Positions 12,513 through 25,930 of a stretch of DNA of 64,000 nt are shown piece after piece. Position numbers and translations under genes: made by a program. The stretch is from Lepeophtheirus salmonis (taxonomy: Eukaryota > Arthropoda > Copepoda > Siphonostomatoida > Caligidae), in the NCBI RefSeq assembly GCF_016086655.4, contig NC_052136.2, positions 44,694,492 through 44,758,491 of the forward strand, written 5' to 3'. Below the pieces are notes generated by a model. That model was given only the letters and a program-made list of their open reading frames with translations, made no database searches and was not told the origin of the DNA. Each line of letters begins with the position of its first letter. Position 1 is the stretch's first letter.

Positions 12513-13362
12513 AATTGATCAGAGGAGCTATATTTATGCTAGAGATATGATTTCCTTTCTTCTGTTAAAAGAACTTCTTCCCATTAATAATTTTCAGGAA
12601 TCAAAATTGTTAATTCCTTAGATTAAATTTCATTCTTTGATAGCCTTAACGATTTGACTTCTTTAATGTTGGACCACTCATTCATTCTTAGAATTCCAGG
12701 ATGATCACAGGAGAACATAAATATATGATATTTTTTATTCCTTTTATCTTAATAAAGTATTCAGATATATATTTTTTCCAATTAAACAATTTTACTCTAT
12801 CTTGTTTTGCATACAATTTTGAATATATATTATTTACTATTTCAATACAATCTATACTTTGCTGATTTTTAAAAGATTCAGAAATCAATCCAAAGCTGCT
12901 ATTGGCTGAAAATTTGAAATAACTATATACCAAAAAATAAGCGTAGATTTTTCCAAATTTCTCCAGTATTAAAATACATGCAAAAGGTCAGTAATAATGA
13001 AATTCTTGTTCTCACCTCTGAAAAGCACTGAAAAAATATATAAAACTCAATTTTGAAAACAATTTTTATTGCTATATTTTATTATATACAATATGGAAGG
13101 AATTAACCACAATGACGCTTCAAGTAATAGTTTTCGTTATGTTGAATATGAATAAAAAAGGGCCAGAATTTGACTACTAAGGTTTGATGAAGCGATAATA
13201 ATCTACCAATTGATTGATTAACTGTAGGAAGGTAATAATACTGAGAAATAAACATTCATAACTAAGTTAAATAGAAAGCAAAGTGAGGAAAAAAGCACAG
13301 TAATTTTATATAGAAAAAGGGTTTTAGTGAAAACAAGGCTATTTCCAAAGGACGTACTACTT

Positions 13363-13394
<32 letters not shown>

Positions 13395-13770
13395 TTATAT
13401 GTACATAGGTATTATATTGATATATAATATATATTTATTAATATTTGAGAACGTGCTATTTCTGCAGATTTTACGATTAATTTATAATCTCACACAGGGG
13501 AAAAGCAAATGAGTTACATATACACATTCATGTTATATCTAAATGTCACGCAAATGATATCAAGAATGAAATGCAAATAAGTATAAATTAAGATATTAGA
13601 GCTTTATAAGTAAGAAAGCTGGCTACAACTAAGCAATACAAGACACATTCACTAACAGTCTCTTTCTTCGACCAAACTTTAATTTTAAGCCTATTAATGC
13701 CGAGAATATGAAATATTTGAACACCTCTTGCATAAATGAAATTATATATTCTTTTAATTAAAAAAGTATC
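12513..13770. other. Intergenic AT-rich DNA, (TA)n microsatellite
   Basis: No gene recognised. A long (AT)n run lies at about 13371-13394 after an ACACAC segment. A minus-strand frame at 12688-12933 lacks any recognisable motif. Confidence 0.5.
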
Positions 13771-13772
13771 TA

Positions 13773-14330
13773 AAAAGTGAGGACACTAAACTTGCAGTAC
13801 CAGTCAACTACAATATTTCATTATGCAACTAAACAACAGTTGATAGAAAAATAAACAAGTTTTTTTTTCTTTCTCATGTCTCTTAGTTAAAAAATGTCAG
13901 AGTATCAACAACAAAAAGGCAACGCGTGTGCATTCTCCCCTGCACTGGTGTCAGTGCCGATAAGGTTTAAGAGGGTCTTGGCATCTCCGTCTGGAATTCC
14001 AGCAACATCAAGAAGACCATAAAGGAGCGCCCTCTATCATGCATCCAAGAAGAATAAAAACTATTGCAGCAAGAATTGGTCTCACTTCTGGCTTACTTGC
14101 ATCTGGCTTTCCTTCAGCCCTGGTCTCAGATCCCTGGATTTTACAGTCTCAAGTGTCTTGGAGTTTGCTGCACTTCGCATCAAAATTTGGACACAAGCTG
14201 TAGGTTACATAAAAATATAATATTAGATTGGAAAAAATTAATTTCATATTTCCCGTCACTATTTATTCAACTATTCACAAATTATATCTTACTCATAATT
14301 GGTCATATTGGAAGCTACGATAAGGCGTTA
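13773..14330 (+). mobile_element. Internally deleted mariner-like element (family A, copy 2)
   Basis: Homologous to the element at 6406: the left end (AGTGAGGACACTAAACTTGC after TA at 13771-13772) and the following segment (TATGCAACTAAACAACAG, then CTCATGTCTCTTAG) match copy 1 at 6400-6540 in order and spacing. The transposase start MSEYQQQKGNACAF at 13893 corresponds to MADQQQKRQFVCYL in copy 1. After the HTH the sequence jumps to a degraded 'FSPGLRSLDFTVSSVLE' (about 14111-14160), the region around the last catalytic Asp. The right TIR was not found; a second mariner starts at about 14340 and may have replaced or interrupted it. Confidence 0.6.
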
Positions 14331-14339
14331 TAAAGGTAT

Positions 14340-14960
14340 GACTGTACTTTTTGGACACTATTACATTTGACAGTTCCGTTTTTGAATTATCGTGTGTCGA
14401 ATATGGAGGTTACAAAGGAAGAAATTCCCTATAATTTACATTTTTATTACCTGTAAGGAAAAACGTGTCGAACGTGTCAAGAATATTTGCAATGTATACG
14501 GGGCCAATACTCCTTCGGTTCTTTGCTGTTTCCGCTTAATTCTGCCCACTACTGTGAACAACTCGACCGTTTAAATCTAGCAATGGAACAGAACGGCCAG
14601 GATTGATGAATAGGAAGCAACAAGATATCATCAAGACAACGTCAGGCTGCACACATCTTTGATGATGCGCCAGAAACTCCACGAAATCGGATAGGAAGTT
14701 CTTGTGCATGCACCCTACAGTCCTGACTTGACACGAAGTGACTAACCCCTGTTCCTGTTTATGGCTAACGTGCTTGGGGGTAAAAATTTGGCCTCGATAA
14801 AGGCCTCAGAAAATTGATTTTTTGATTTTTTTTTGCCAATAGGTACAAGGGCTTCTAAGAAAAGGGCATTATGAAGTTGGGTTTTCATTATCAATAAGTT
14901 ATCAAGCAAAATGGGGCATACAGGGTTGAAATTGGATGATCAGTGATACTTCTTATAAAT
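14340..14960 (+). mobile_element. Internally deleted mariner-like element (family B, SETMAR-like)
   Basis: Upstream is a TIR-like string GACTGTACTTTTTGGACACT (14338-14357), although a matching right end was not found. At 14403 the plus strand begins MEVTKEEIPYNLHFYYL, then after a stop KNICNVYGANTPSV, the first HTH of an irritans/mauritiana-type transposase. It then jumps to YCEQLDRLNLAMEQ (about 14549), YHQDN..LHTS (about 14625-14655, around the second catalytic Asp), and HAPYSPDLTRSD (about 14710-14745, around the third). It ends with LGGKNLASIKASEN and a weak C-terminus to about 14935. The middle third, including the first catalytic Asp, is deleted and there are several stops. It is a fossil deletion derivative; part of the DD catalytic text is still visible. 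Confidence 0.7.
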
Positions 14961-17344
14961 TATTGAAATACTGCTAAAAAAATAAAATTACTTTTTCCCC
15001 AACATATTATGTTTGAAAAAAAGTTATAACGAAGGCTCTGAATTGCTGTCCAAATAAGATAAAATGTAATAACACTCCCATTTGTTGAAATATATATATA
15101 AATATTTTTCATATAAAAAATTGATCCATAAGTCTCAAAATTTATAGACATATTTCCTCACTACTTTAGTATAAAACATTAGAAGATATAAAAAATGTAT
15201 AGAATTAAAAAAAGTGCGCCACATTTTTGAATTAAATACTATGAATGAAGGTTCAAATATCAATATTAGAAGTACTTAATTTTCAAAGAATATCAATATT
15301 AGATATTATCTTCATCATTAGGAAAAATAATAATTCAAAATGAAGAAACATATTTATGTAAATATTTAATGTTTAAACTACAAGTTTGAATATTGAAGTA
15401 AATAAAGCGCCATCAGCACTAATAGGAGGCAGGAAGGAGGCCCTTTAATTATATATGGGCTGTCCTACATATTGAATCTAAATATATGGAATGCTTTAAT
15501 AATAATAACTTTATGCTTTGGACATAAATTTGGATGAACGCCAATTGTGAACTAAAGGTAATGAAAATCCCATGTATGCAGAAAAGTATTTAAATAAAAA
15601 AAAATGAGAAGTGAAATAAAATTTTTTTTTTTTTTTTTATATTTATCCATAAATAATTACCTCATTTTCACCTCTTGGAATTATTCTACATTTTTTCCTT
15701 CTTCTTTTATGGTAGTGAAGTCCAAAGAAACTCTAAGGAAAGAGACGACAGACAAAGCAAAGCAAAAAACAAATATCAAGTTGAATAATCATAGGTTAGG
15801 CTGTAAATCGTAACCATTTTCTGTATGTAAAGAAAACCAAAACCGAAAACTAACAGCTTAATTGGTTTCCAAGGCGTCATTAGCTTTCATTAGCAGGGCT
15901 TAGTCCTAAAAACTCTCAACGCTATAATATAATTACATGTGCCAATTGTTTTATTATATATGTATACTAGCAAAAGGTTACCCGGACTAAATTAAAGTTT
16001 TTTATTAAGCTTTCGCATATCAGTTTAGATAATTGTACAGTTCTTTTCACATATCAAGTTAGAATATTTAGAAATCTATATAAAAAAATTGTAATGACTA
16101 ACATTTTTAAGCAAAAAGATCCATTCAAAATCTGTTTTTTGATCAGATATACACAAATATATCATTTAAGAAGCAAGAAATAAAATATGTTTAAAGACCC
16201 AAAAATGCTGATCTTATAGAAAAAATGTATTTAAACTATGTAAGGTAGTCAATACTCATCATATTTCATCAATTTACGAATATTTTTACTCCAATTAGAA
16301 TAGTCCAGAATCGTTACATTCGACTAAGTTGTCTATCATGGGACGATATTTTCGGAAGCCAGTGAAATATATTACAAACTTTTCATTAGTTTCTAAGGAA
16401 AGTCGTTTCGATACAGGTTGGCTACATCCTTTGCAAAAAGAATACTCAATCATTATACATAAGGATAATATAAAAGAAGTGATCGGTTGAAGAAAAGGAA
16501 AAGATGAGTCAACTTTATTTTTTACTACATCATTCATGGTGAAAAAAACGGGGAAAAAAGGCTGAGCTTCATGCATGATTATTCCATTTGTCTAGAATTC
16601 AACGGTTATATTTTCAATATTTGTCTACAAATATTATGAAAATGAATGTGAAAAAAAATGTTCTTTTCTAAAATAGAAGAGGAAATTTCCTTAAATCTTT
16701 TGTACGAATGTTCATGAGTGAAACATGTCGTAAGGCTACCATTAAAGTTCATAAATGAGGTTTGTGTAAACTCACTGTACAAGGAGGAATGGCTAATTTT
16801 GAAGTCATCGGTTGTTAAGGTTCAATATAAAGTAAAAGAGATTGTGGCAAAACTCCTTTTTAGCCTCTATGTAGCACGTTGAAATGGCTTTCCCATGCCA
16901 ATGTTTTTATAGAGGCTCATACTTATGACTCGGGAGCTCTTGAAAAATTTGACAATACGGGCAAGCAATTATTTTAACATTATGGAGTTGTGTACAATAA
17001 AGATATAGAAATAACCGTATAAGTTGACTTTGTCGATAGTTCAACTATTAAGATTCCCCTCTACTTTCGTGGGAGCAAGGAATACAGAAAAAGAAAATTG
17101 CACAATATCAAACAATGGATTGCTTTAGGGAAGGCGTTACTATGCTCTAAATATCTAATGTACGTATGTATGTATATTTCAGGCCTTTTTTTCCTCCCTG
17201 CACAGTGTCCTATCCTTTTATGTACAATTAACTAAGTAGCTATTAAGGGCTCAAATGACGTTCTCTCACTTTATTTTTTATTCTTAATTATATTAATTCA
17301 TTAGTTATGAAAATTATGTGTATTTTGGGGATGTAAAAAAATAA
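14961..17344. other. Intergenic AT-rich DNA, no confident gene
   Basis: Mostly featureless. A 93-codon minus-strand frame at 16295-16576 has several cysteines (CKGC) but no recognised domain. The plus strand at about 16690-17110 has a less AT-biased composition and short protein-like stretches broken by stops; I could not assign it to any family. Confidence 0.4.
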
Positions 17345-17715
17345 ATCAAAAATTAATATGGTAACCCTGACAATTTAAAGAGTGTTTGAGAGCTTAGCTT
17401 TCACGACGTCTCATTAAATGAGATACAGTCAGCGTTGAAGAGGAGGGAGGAGGAGAAGGAAATAAACATGAAGGACATTGCTAAGAATTACTCCTATGTT
17501 GATCCTCAATTATACTCCGAGTCCAACAAAGACATAGATTGAAGCACTCCACAACAAATCCTCAAGCTTACTCTCCATCTTTTATGAGCCAACACGAATA
17601 TTAAATCATGTTTTGAATATAATAGTTGTATTAGATTAAGAAGTTCACTACTCTGGACTTTAATTATAATGACAACAGCTTAGGCAAGGGAAATTAATTC
17701 TTCAGATGACTTATT
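17345..17715 (+). repeat. Dispersed repeat R1, copy c
   Basis: Ordered matches to copies a and b: GGTAACCCTGACAATTTAAA, GAGCTTAGCTTTCACGACGT, CTCATTAAATGAGATACAGT, a purine tract (GAGGAGGGAGGAGGAGAAGG), GTTGATCCTCAATTATACTC, GAGTCCAACAAAGACATA, ATCTTTTATGAGC, and GTTTTGAATATAAT. It is the most complete copy and spans about 370 bp. No open reading frame is conserved between copies, so it is probably a non-autonomous element (class unknown). Confidence 0.7.
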
Positions 17716-20700
17716 CCACAAAAACGAGCAAACTAAAAGAACACCCGATTTTCATCACAATAACTCATTATCATATTGCCTACTATTATTGCCATGATAA
17801 AGGTTGTTGATTGTTACACTTGTCGTTGTAAATTTAGTTCTATCAAAAAAAAAAAAAGTGAGAGACTTATAACAGCGTTGATATGGCCATTCAAATAATA
17901 ATAAATGAATGATTTTTAGGGACCCAAAAAAAGGCTGAGCTTTCAGAATAAATTATACAAACTATATAAGTAGGTTAGTCAATTCTACATCATATTTTTT
18001 TATGTCTAATATGGCTAAACAACCATATATTTACTTCATTATATAATCATCCTTATATATTATTAATTTGTTTATTGAAGTTTTAATATATTATCATTTG
18101 AATGACAAGATCAACAAAAATAGTTTCTTTTAAACGTGTGTAAATTCATATTTTCTCCATTTGTGATTTTTGCTCCTAATTTAAAGCAAATTACTAATGT
18201 ATATGTAATATTTTATACCATTGATTTTCTACTTCTGACCGAGGTAATTCGAGTATTAAAAAAATCCGTCTTGAATGTTGTTAAAGCAAAAATGTAAATA
18301 ATAATATATTACATAAGCAGGAAATGATGACAAAATTATCTTATGGAAATTTTCATATTATATTATCATATCATTATTATTATGCTATTTTGACCCATGG
18401 CGAAAGTCAAAGGTCATAACGGTAGACTTATAGTTAGTGTTTATAAAAAATATAGTAAAATTAATACAAGTAAGACTTTTATTGCATAGAAATTTTAAAA
18501 ATAACTTAAAAGCAAAAAAAAAAGACCAAAATGTAATTAATATATTAAAAAATATTTTATAAAAAAAAATAACGCTGGAGGTCTGTAGAACTCTAAAAGT
18601 TTCTGGTATAGAATTTTAAAGACTAACCGATATATTTCAAAAACTATGCTTAAAAGTGTATATATTATGTTTAGGAAAGTAGATAGTATTATGATTAGAG
18701 TGTATCATTTTGTGGAAGAGATAGGTGTATCTTTTGTTTAAAACTCTGTGGAGCCTAATAACATCCTTAATGGAACTATTATGATAAAGAGTGATGAAGC
18801 AAAGTCTTTTTATTTTGCACGGAGAGTTGTCGTAATCTCACAATGAAGAAAACATCGACACAAATCCTAAATGTACCTTCTCCAGGGACTTAATTGAATA
18901 GTTTTTGGAAGGATTCCAGATCTCAGATACAATTTTGTACTCAAAGTCAGTGAAATGATAGAGTGGGATATGTTTATTAAATTTTGATTTTTTTTATAAA
19001 AGCTGAAATTAAAGGCTATAGTTTAAATAGTATATATTTATTTAATCAGGCATACATGAGGAATGAGAAATACTAGGCCATTGTTCAAATAATACAATTT
19101 GAAAAAAACTAAAATATTTATTCGAAAAAGTAGATTAGATATAAAGTCTGACAAAATTTTAAAATTTTATAGATAAATAAAAAATAAGCCCATATTGTGC
19201 AATATTTATTTATTATCTATTCGTATCAATAATATTTACATATGAAATAGAGAATTTTTAAAGAGTCAGGTATGATTTTTCTTCATGGAATATAACTCTC
19301 TTGAATTTCAATAATAAGTTATGATTAATTTTTGGCTTTTAAAAGACAAAGTTGATCTAAAGAGTTTAGTAAAGTAGGATGTATAATTAAATTATATTTT
19401 CTTCAGTAAAAATTTAAAAAAAAAAATTCTAAAAAAAACAACACTTTTTACTAAGACACCATTTGCAAATTTCCTTTGAACTCCTAAAAAATCATATATA
19501 ACTATAGTAAAAAGAAAAATCATTTTCTGGAAATAAGGATTTATTGCGAAAATGCTCAAAAACCAATAATTTCCAATGAATAATTTACTAAAATCTCACT
19601 CCAAAAATGTCCTACACAAATGTTTAAACCAAAAATTGTCCAATATTTAACAGATTTAGGGTGCCAAAATAGAAAAAGATTGGTTCGTTAATGCAATTTT
19701 TTATTGGAAATACTTTATTCTTATAGTAAACAAATTATTTGTTTTTAATGAAATATTATTGACAAATGAAAGAAGCAAATATCATAAATATATTAATCAA
19801 TATTTATTCCTATAAGTATTAACCTTGAAAAACTTATTATATTTCTGTTGAAATTGCAAAACCACTATGTTATATCCCATAATTTTATACTCACAGACGC
19901 CAAATCAATTTTTATTATATGTACATATATATTAAAAAGCTATTAAACTAGGGATTGAGGTAAGCGTTCCTAAAGCATGTTTCCTACAATTTCCTTTTTG
20001 AGATCGACCATTTTTTATTATTATTTGGTGTGTGTAATGTCTTTTGGCACTTCCTTAAGCCTCTTAAACCTTCATCATCAATTCTATCCAATTTTTTATC
20101 TCCTTTGTTCTTTCATAGACTACGACCCTATCTAAATTGAAACATACCGGTTGTCTTGTATGTATGTATGTATGTAGTGATACAGATCTTACGAAGCAAT
20201 TGTTGTATAAAGATATAAACATTTTTGAATGTAAAGAATTGATTTTTTTGGCATTCCTATTTGATGAAAACTCTTAATGGTAGCAGAATATATACTTCTT
20301 ATCATACAAAGTACAAATTTACATATATTATACATAGTAAAAAACAAACTGAAACAAACACAATTTAAGTGATTTCCATTAGTCTCCAAAAAATAATAAT
20401 ATAGATATAACAATAAATAAATGATTCAAAAATAGCAATCAAAAATAAAAGAAAACCTTTTATGGAGAAATATATTTTTAGAAAGCTTCTTTTTTCGTCT
20501 CTCCTTTTATGATATCTTGCCATGTTATCATTTATCATTTCTCAATAAACACTTTTCTTTATTACTTATATATATATATATTATGTATCCATTCTCAAAA
20601 AAACATAAAGATTAAATGCTATAAACATCCAGATTATGCTAGTTGAATGTTTTTTAATAGATTCTCTCTCCCTCTCTCGTAAAAAAGACCTTTCCATTAT

Positions 20701-21725
20701 TTATCAGTCAAGAAAATAAGTAATCAGAAAGAAATCAAGTAGATCTTCAATGAATGGCCTTGATTAATTTATTTTCTTGATTTGTATCTTGGGGCCTGTA
20801 AAAGAGTCTCCATAATATTTCGGCCCTCCTAAAAAACCCTTTCTTTTTTTCTATAATTTCTTTGTTTTGCATTTGGCAAAAATAAAATACAAACATCAAG
20901 TTTTACAAGAATTATTGGTTATACATTAAAAAAAAAAAAACATTTTTCACAGTGAGTTGGAAATAAGTAATTTAAGAGTTTATTTCCTAATATATTTATA
21001 TTTGTAACACTTAAAACTAGACATTTAAAGTGGAAACAACATGGAAATGTTGTAAAAAGGCTTCTAAAAATACTTTCTTACACAAATACATATGAAACTT
21101 GTACAACTTCATCATACACTGAACAATTTTGACGGTAAAGCATTAGCTTTAGAAAAGTTATAAATAATCATATACATTTTTTATGGAGGAGAATCTGAGT
21201 TGTGATGGATTATCTTTACAAAAAAACTACCTTTTTTTTCAAACATCAAAAAAGGATAAATTCATCATAATTATTTGTAGATTTTATGATGATAAAAACA
21301 TACCTTTAATTCTAAATGAACTTAGTTTTACTATTTGATATAAATACATTAAAGTGTACCCAAACAACAAACTTTGGAATTCGGTATCGTAAGGTATTTT
21401 TTATCGTGTATTTATTAATCTAAAGAAGAGTTTTGAGTTATTTTTTCACGTTGTTCTTTGAAAATTATCAAGAAAAATAAGTCATATTTTTCTTTAGTAC
21501 GAGAATTAATTTTCTGAGTGAATAAATTGCTGTTAAATCGGATTGTTTTATATCTGTGTGATTTTTATCAAATGAAAAATTTATCTGAATCCTCCTGAAC
21601 TTCTGAGGACTACACGTAAGTGTTTTTAATTGGTTAAAATTAATTTTCTGACACCTTATTTAAAAATTTTCTTCACAATAGAATAAAGTGCATATCATTG
21701 TTTACTCAGAGCACGTGTATTTTAA
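17716..21725. other. Intergenic AT-rich DNA, microsatellites
   Basis: About 4 kb with no recognised gene or element. It contains a (TGTA)n tract at 20157-20177 and a (TA)n tract near 20569-20580. Short frames (for example 20189-20413, minus) have no motif. Confidence 0.45.
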
Positions 21726-21728
21726 AGA

Positions 21729-22740
21729 TGGCCTGTCTCCCGCCCGTTGGACCACCAGACGAGGAAGCAACATAAGATTTTTCTGACTCATCTACTCGTA
21801 TACTATATTCAAGGGTGTTGAAACAAGGAAAGGGTACAAGGGTCAATAAAGGAAGTTTGTTGATTGGGATAAGCGACTTAAATAAGAAAAGTTTGTTGAT
21901 TTTTTTGAAAGAGTTAAAGAAACCCCTTCGTTTGGAAGGTCTGAGGCGTATTGACGTTCATGATATTGCATTATTTATAGGTTTTAAATAATATCAATTA
22001 GCTGGAGCAAATCCATACTTTGGTATTAACCAAGCGGGTTTTTACTCCAAATATCCAATTGACATTAGAGGACCTCAAAAGGGTACGCCATTTAGAAAAA
22101 CTATTCAGAAAACTAATTAACAAGGAGGATTGAAGTTTCAATGAACTACTTTAAGAAATGTGAAAAAAGGTCTGGTTTGAAGATTAACAACAAGAAGACA
22201 GTTATTTGCAAACTGGATAAATGGGATCACTTTGAAGGACTTAGAGTAGCTGATTGATCTATCAACAAGAGTGTGGATATTTTAGGAATTAAGGAAGAAA
22301 TTAAAGGAACTTCGTATACAAACTGTCTGAACGAAAAAATTTAAAATAAAATTTTTAATTCAATTAACATATAGAACAAAATGTAATCTCCAAATAAGAA
22401 TTGACCTCTTTAATTACCAAATTGTTACTGTTACTCTTTTTAAGGCAAACTCTATCCTATGGTTAATCGAAAAGTTCATTGACAAAGAAAATTACTGATT
22501 CAATAAACTTTTTTATCGAAGCTACATATACTCCATTAGAAACCCCAAAAGTCATTTAGGAGGAAGGTTGTCATTGCTGCCTAGAATTATTCAGATAATT
22601 TATCACAAAATGTTTATTTACTTTGCAAAAACTCTGACTCACAGTGGTGTGTATCTATTTCGTCCCATCCTGCCTACAATTGGTTAATGCTAGTAGCTGA
22701 TTTTATAAACGAATATATTGATGAATTCTCTCATCTATAA
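21729..22740 (+). pseudogene. Decayed non-LTR retrotransposon, RT C-terminal region
   Basis: The plus strand reads as a degraded reverse transcriptase tail. Around 22140-22240 appear KCEKRSGLKINNKKTVIC and then KWDHFEGLRVAD, matching the 'F..aSGLkiN..Kt' block after the catalytic DD in L1-like elements. Then comes 'VDILGI' (about 22275), then a thumb-like stretch with SLQIRIDLFN (about 22390) and 'ILWLIEKFIDK' (about 22455), and RNPKSHLGGRLSLLPRIIQI (about 22537-22595). Before it, 21729-22080 has open but unassigned text beginning MACLPPVGPPDEE. The catalytic YxDD block itself was not found and several stops and frameshifts interrupt it. Assignment to non-LTR elements is by motif order; the clade is uncertain. 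Confidence 0.5.
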
Positions 22741-24180
22741 ATATAATTACGGTTCATGATTTTGATCCTAATTCTTTCCACTGACAATTATCCATCCCAT
22801 TCCAATTCTGTGGCGCTTAAAAATGAATTTTCCCTCCAACTCTGAAGAGCGGTGGATAAAATCTGTGATCAATATTTAAATTGTTTGTATTTATTTAAAA
22901 CATGGAAGCAGAGGATCACAAGTTCCGTATCTAAAAATAGAAATGGAAAGCGATTTACGACCCCCTTCCAAATATCCTCGGATGTGTATTTTTTTATACG
23001 CGTATGCATTTGTTAGTTGCCTGTAACTCCAGATTTTATAACATGAAAAAGCTGGAATACAAAAAACAAAAGCTATAGAGTTTGCCTTATCAAGCTGTAA
23101 ATACGTTTTGTTGAAAATAGAATGATTACTAACATAAAATATAGCAATTTTTTGAGATGTTTGGCTTTAGTACAGGGAATTAATTTGAACTAGAATGTTT
23201 ATTTATATATATATAACTTTTCTAAGGAAATAAAGTAATAAAAAAAACACGTTTAAATGTAAAAAAAATAGGGATATGTTTGAGTGATTTTTTTATATTG
23301 TTCCTTAAAAAATATCGAATTCACCCTTTACGGCCGTATATGAGTAATGCGTCGCATCCTATATTGGGACAAAATATTAAAAATAAAAAAATCTAATCAC
23401 AGAAAATTAAATTTTTTCAGAAAAAAAAGTTACAAAAATTAAATTTTATGAAAAAAATTTCAAAAATCCACAACTATCCACAAAAAATTAGTTTAAAAAA
23501 ATACAAATATTAATTATCCACATCATAATATTAATGTTTAAATATTTATTTATTTTAAATTCCATGTAAAACATAATTCGGGGTGTAAAGGGTTAAGCCG
23601 GAATGTATGAATTTTATCGAATGAAGTATCTAAAAAAGAAGTAAATTTGGTAACAATAACAAACTAATTTACTTTGCATTAAGAGTATTTGAATCCAAAA
23701 TATGTTGCAAGCAGATAAATTATTTTTTTTTGGTATTGCGTATTAAGGTTTTTCTTCAATTTTACTATTCGCAACTCATTTTTTAAAAAGAAGGATATTT
23801 ATTAGTATTTTGATAAATAGTCACATTGCATGATCATTTGGGTGAGAAGATCATACGCAAAATCAAATTTAACTTCCTATCTAGGGTCAAAAAGTTATTC
23901 TATATGATGCTTCTAAACAAGCTCCCCTATTTATTGATACACACATTTTAATTTAAAATAAATTCATTACATCAGACAAAAAAAAAGTATAATAATGAAG
24001 ACGGCTTTTGATGAACAAATAAATAGAGATGATAAATACTATCATGTTTGATAATAGTTATAAACAAAATAATTTTATGGAAAGAAAGAACATTTTATAT
24101 TCGAGCCAAGCGGCTTTATATCGGCCATCTTTCTCCTGAATGAAAATAATTTCAATCAACTACTATTTGTATATTTTCAG
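22741..24180. other. Intergenic AT-rich DNA, no gene seen
   Basis: Nothing recognised. The end of the stretch is a polypyrimidine run terminating in TTTTCAG at 24174-24180, described with the next entry. Confidence 0.45.
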
Positions 24181-24330
24181 TTAGCTAAAAATGAAATAAA
24201 TAGAAAATTGCACTATATTGGGCAAGACCCTGTTATTGTTCACGCTAATCCAGGGTCGGAAAAAATCCACTATGTCTGTAATGCTTGCCAGATAGTCAAC
24301 TTTGTTTTTTTTTCTTTATCACCGCTGTAA
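24181..24330 (+). CDS. Candidate exon of unknown gene (low confidence)
   Basis: Immediately after a good splice-acceptor-like sequence (TATTTGTATATTTTCAG, 24164-24180) a frame stays open for 49 codons to TAA at 24328. It reads LAKNEINRKLHYIGQDPV, then IVHANPGSEKIHYVCNACQI, and so on. The mixture of charged and polar residues and the CxxC pair looks more protein-like than the surrounding noise, but I do not recognise the family. Possible readings are a terminal exon of a host gene, a piece of a DNA transposon, or chance. No partner exon was identified. Confidence 0.25.
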   Translation, partial: LAKNEINRKLHYIGQDPVIVHANPGSEKIHYVCNACQIVNFVFFSLSPL

Positions 24331-25925
24331 CTTCCTAAAATATCATGTCATACACAATTGTTGTGACCGGTAAATGAAGTAACGAAAGCCTCAGCTTAAG
24401 TTCATATGGAAGGAAAATCAGGGTCATATCAAAAAACAATTTAAATTCTTATTCAGAAGACAAAAACGCAAGTTGAAACATTTATTTATCCATGTAAATC
24501 TCTTTTGAAGTTATAAAATAAAAATATATTTATTTTCAAACAAATCAATACTACAAAAATAGGGAGGATAAATTATATTTTAAAGAATTTAAAAGATGGC
24601 TAATGTAGTTCAAAATGATGAATATATATAAGAAGTTTTCTTATTTAGCATAAATTAACCGTGAAAGTATATTTGAATATCCTGCCATACTAAATTCCAA
24701 GCTTTTTTAATTACAGTCCAATATAAAATGAGACTTGTAATGTTGTTCTCTGCCTTAACTAACAAAAAAGGTAATAATTTTATTTTGTAAAAAATTTTAT
24801 TTAACAAAATTTTTTGAATTTTCTTATCAAATTTAATTCTTAATAAAGCTCATAAAAACGTCATTCAGGTCAAGGTCATCCAAATTTGCACTTTTTTCTT
24901 TATCTATGTAAAAAATATGCGTAATTGAAAATCTTGCTATGTATCAGTTGAATTGTTTGGCTTTGATACGATAAAGAATGGACAAATACGCGGAAAGCTA
25001 CAACTAATGATAATACAGTTATCGTTAACCATACATAGTTATCATAGAAAATTATGAAATAAAATTCATAGAAATTTTGTTTATCTAAATTTGTTATTTT
25101 GCTCAAAAAGCTATATAGATGATAGCTAATCAAAAACTCATTTTCTTCTAAAACAGTGTAAAATTTCAAAAGTTTAAGCCCGTTGAGCTACCTTTAAATA
25201 TCATATTATGAACATTTAAAAAATAAGCTCTATCTTATTGTAGATATTTATGTGTCTTAAAAAATTATAAAACATGATTTAAAGTAGGTTATCAAAATGC
25301 TAATGGGATAGTGAGATTAATTATTATTATTCAAAAAAATAATTAATATGTTTTGTACTCAAAACCGTTTTCAATTAAATAGATATACATTATTTTATAA
25401 ATATATTTATAATAACATTTATTAGATATGAAAGTTCAAGTAAAATATATTTTCTATTTGGAAGTACCTAGTAAAAAATATTGTTCACCTTAATTAAATA
25501 CCTAATTTAATTAATCTAAGATATGCTGAATGTTTTGCAGTTTCCTTCTTTTTAAAAAAAAAACTAAAATAAGATTTCTTTTTTTTTGTTCAACACCTAT
25601 ATTTTCAACTGAGATTATATTTTGTTATATTACTTCTCTTTATCTTTGACATAACAGGGTAACTGCAAATCATTATTGACTCCTCAAGATAATCAAATTT
25701 AGTAACTGATAAACCAAAAACTAAAAAATGATGTACAACTTTTAACTAATGGTATCATACTTTGAATGACACAAAATAAATATAAATGCCCCATTTTGAC
25801 ACAAAAGTACCACTTTTTCAAGTTAAATTTACCTCGTTCTTTGCTTTTGTTTTAATTTGTCCCAGTAGAATAAGACAAATGTGATGCAGGATTTCTGATT
25901 TTCTTGATATAAATATTGTGTTATT
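24331..25925. other. Intergenic AT-rich DNA with a short shared repeat
   Basis: No gene recognised. CCGTTGAGCTACCTTTA at 25180-25196 recurs exactly at 44088-44104. A minus-strand frame at 24900-25169 has no motif. Confidence 0.45.
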
Positions 25926-25930
25926 ATGTT

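Noticed and set aside
13371..13394. (AT)n tract as a regulatory TATA region
   Set aside because: Simple microsatellites of this kind recur across the window and no gene lies next to it.
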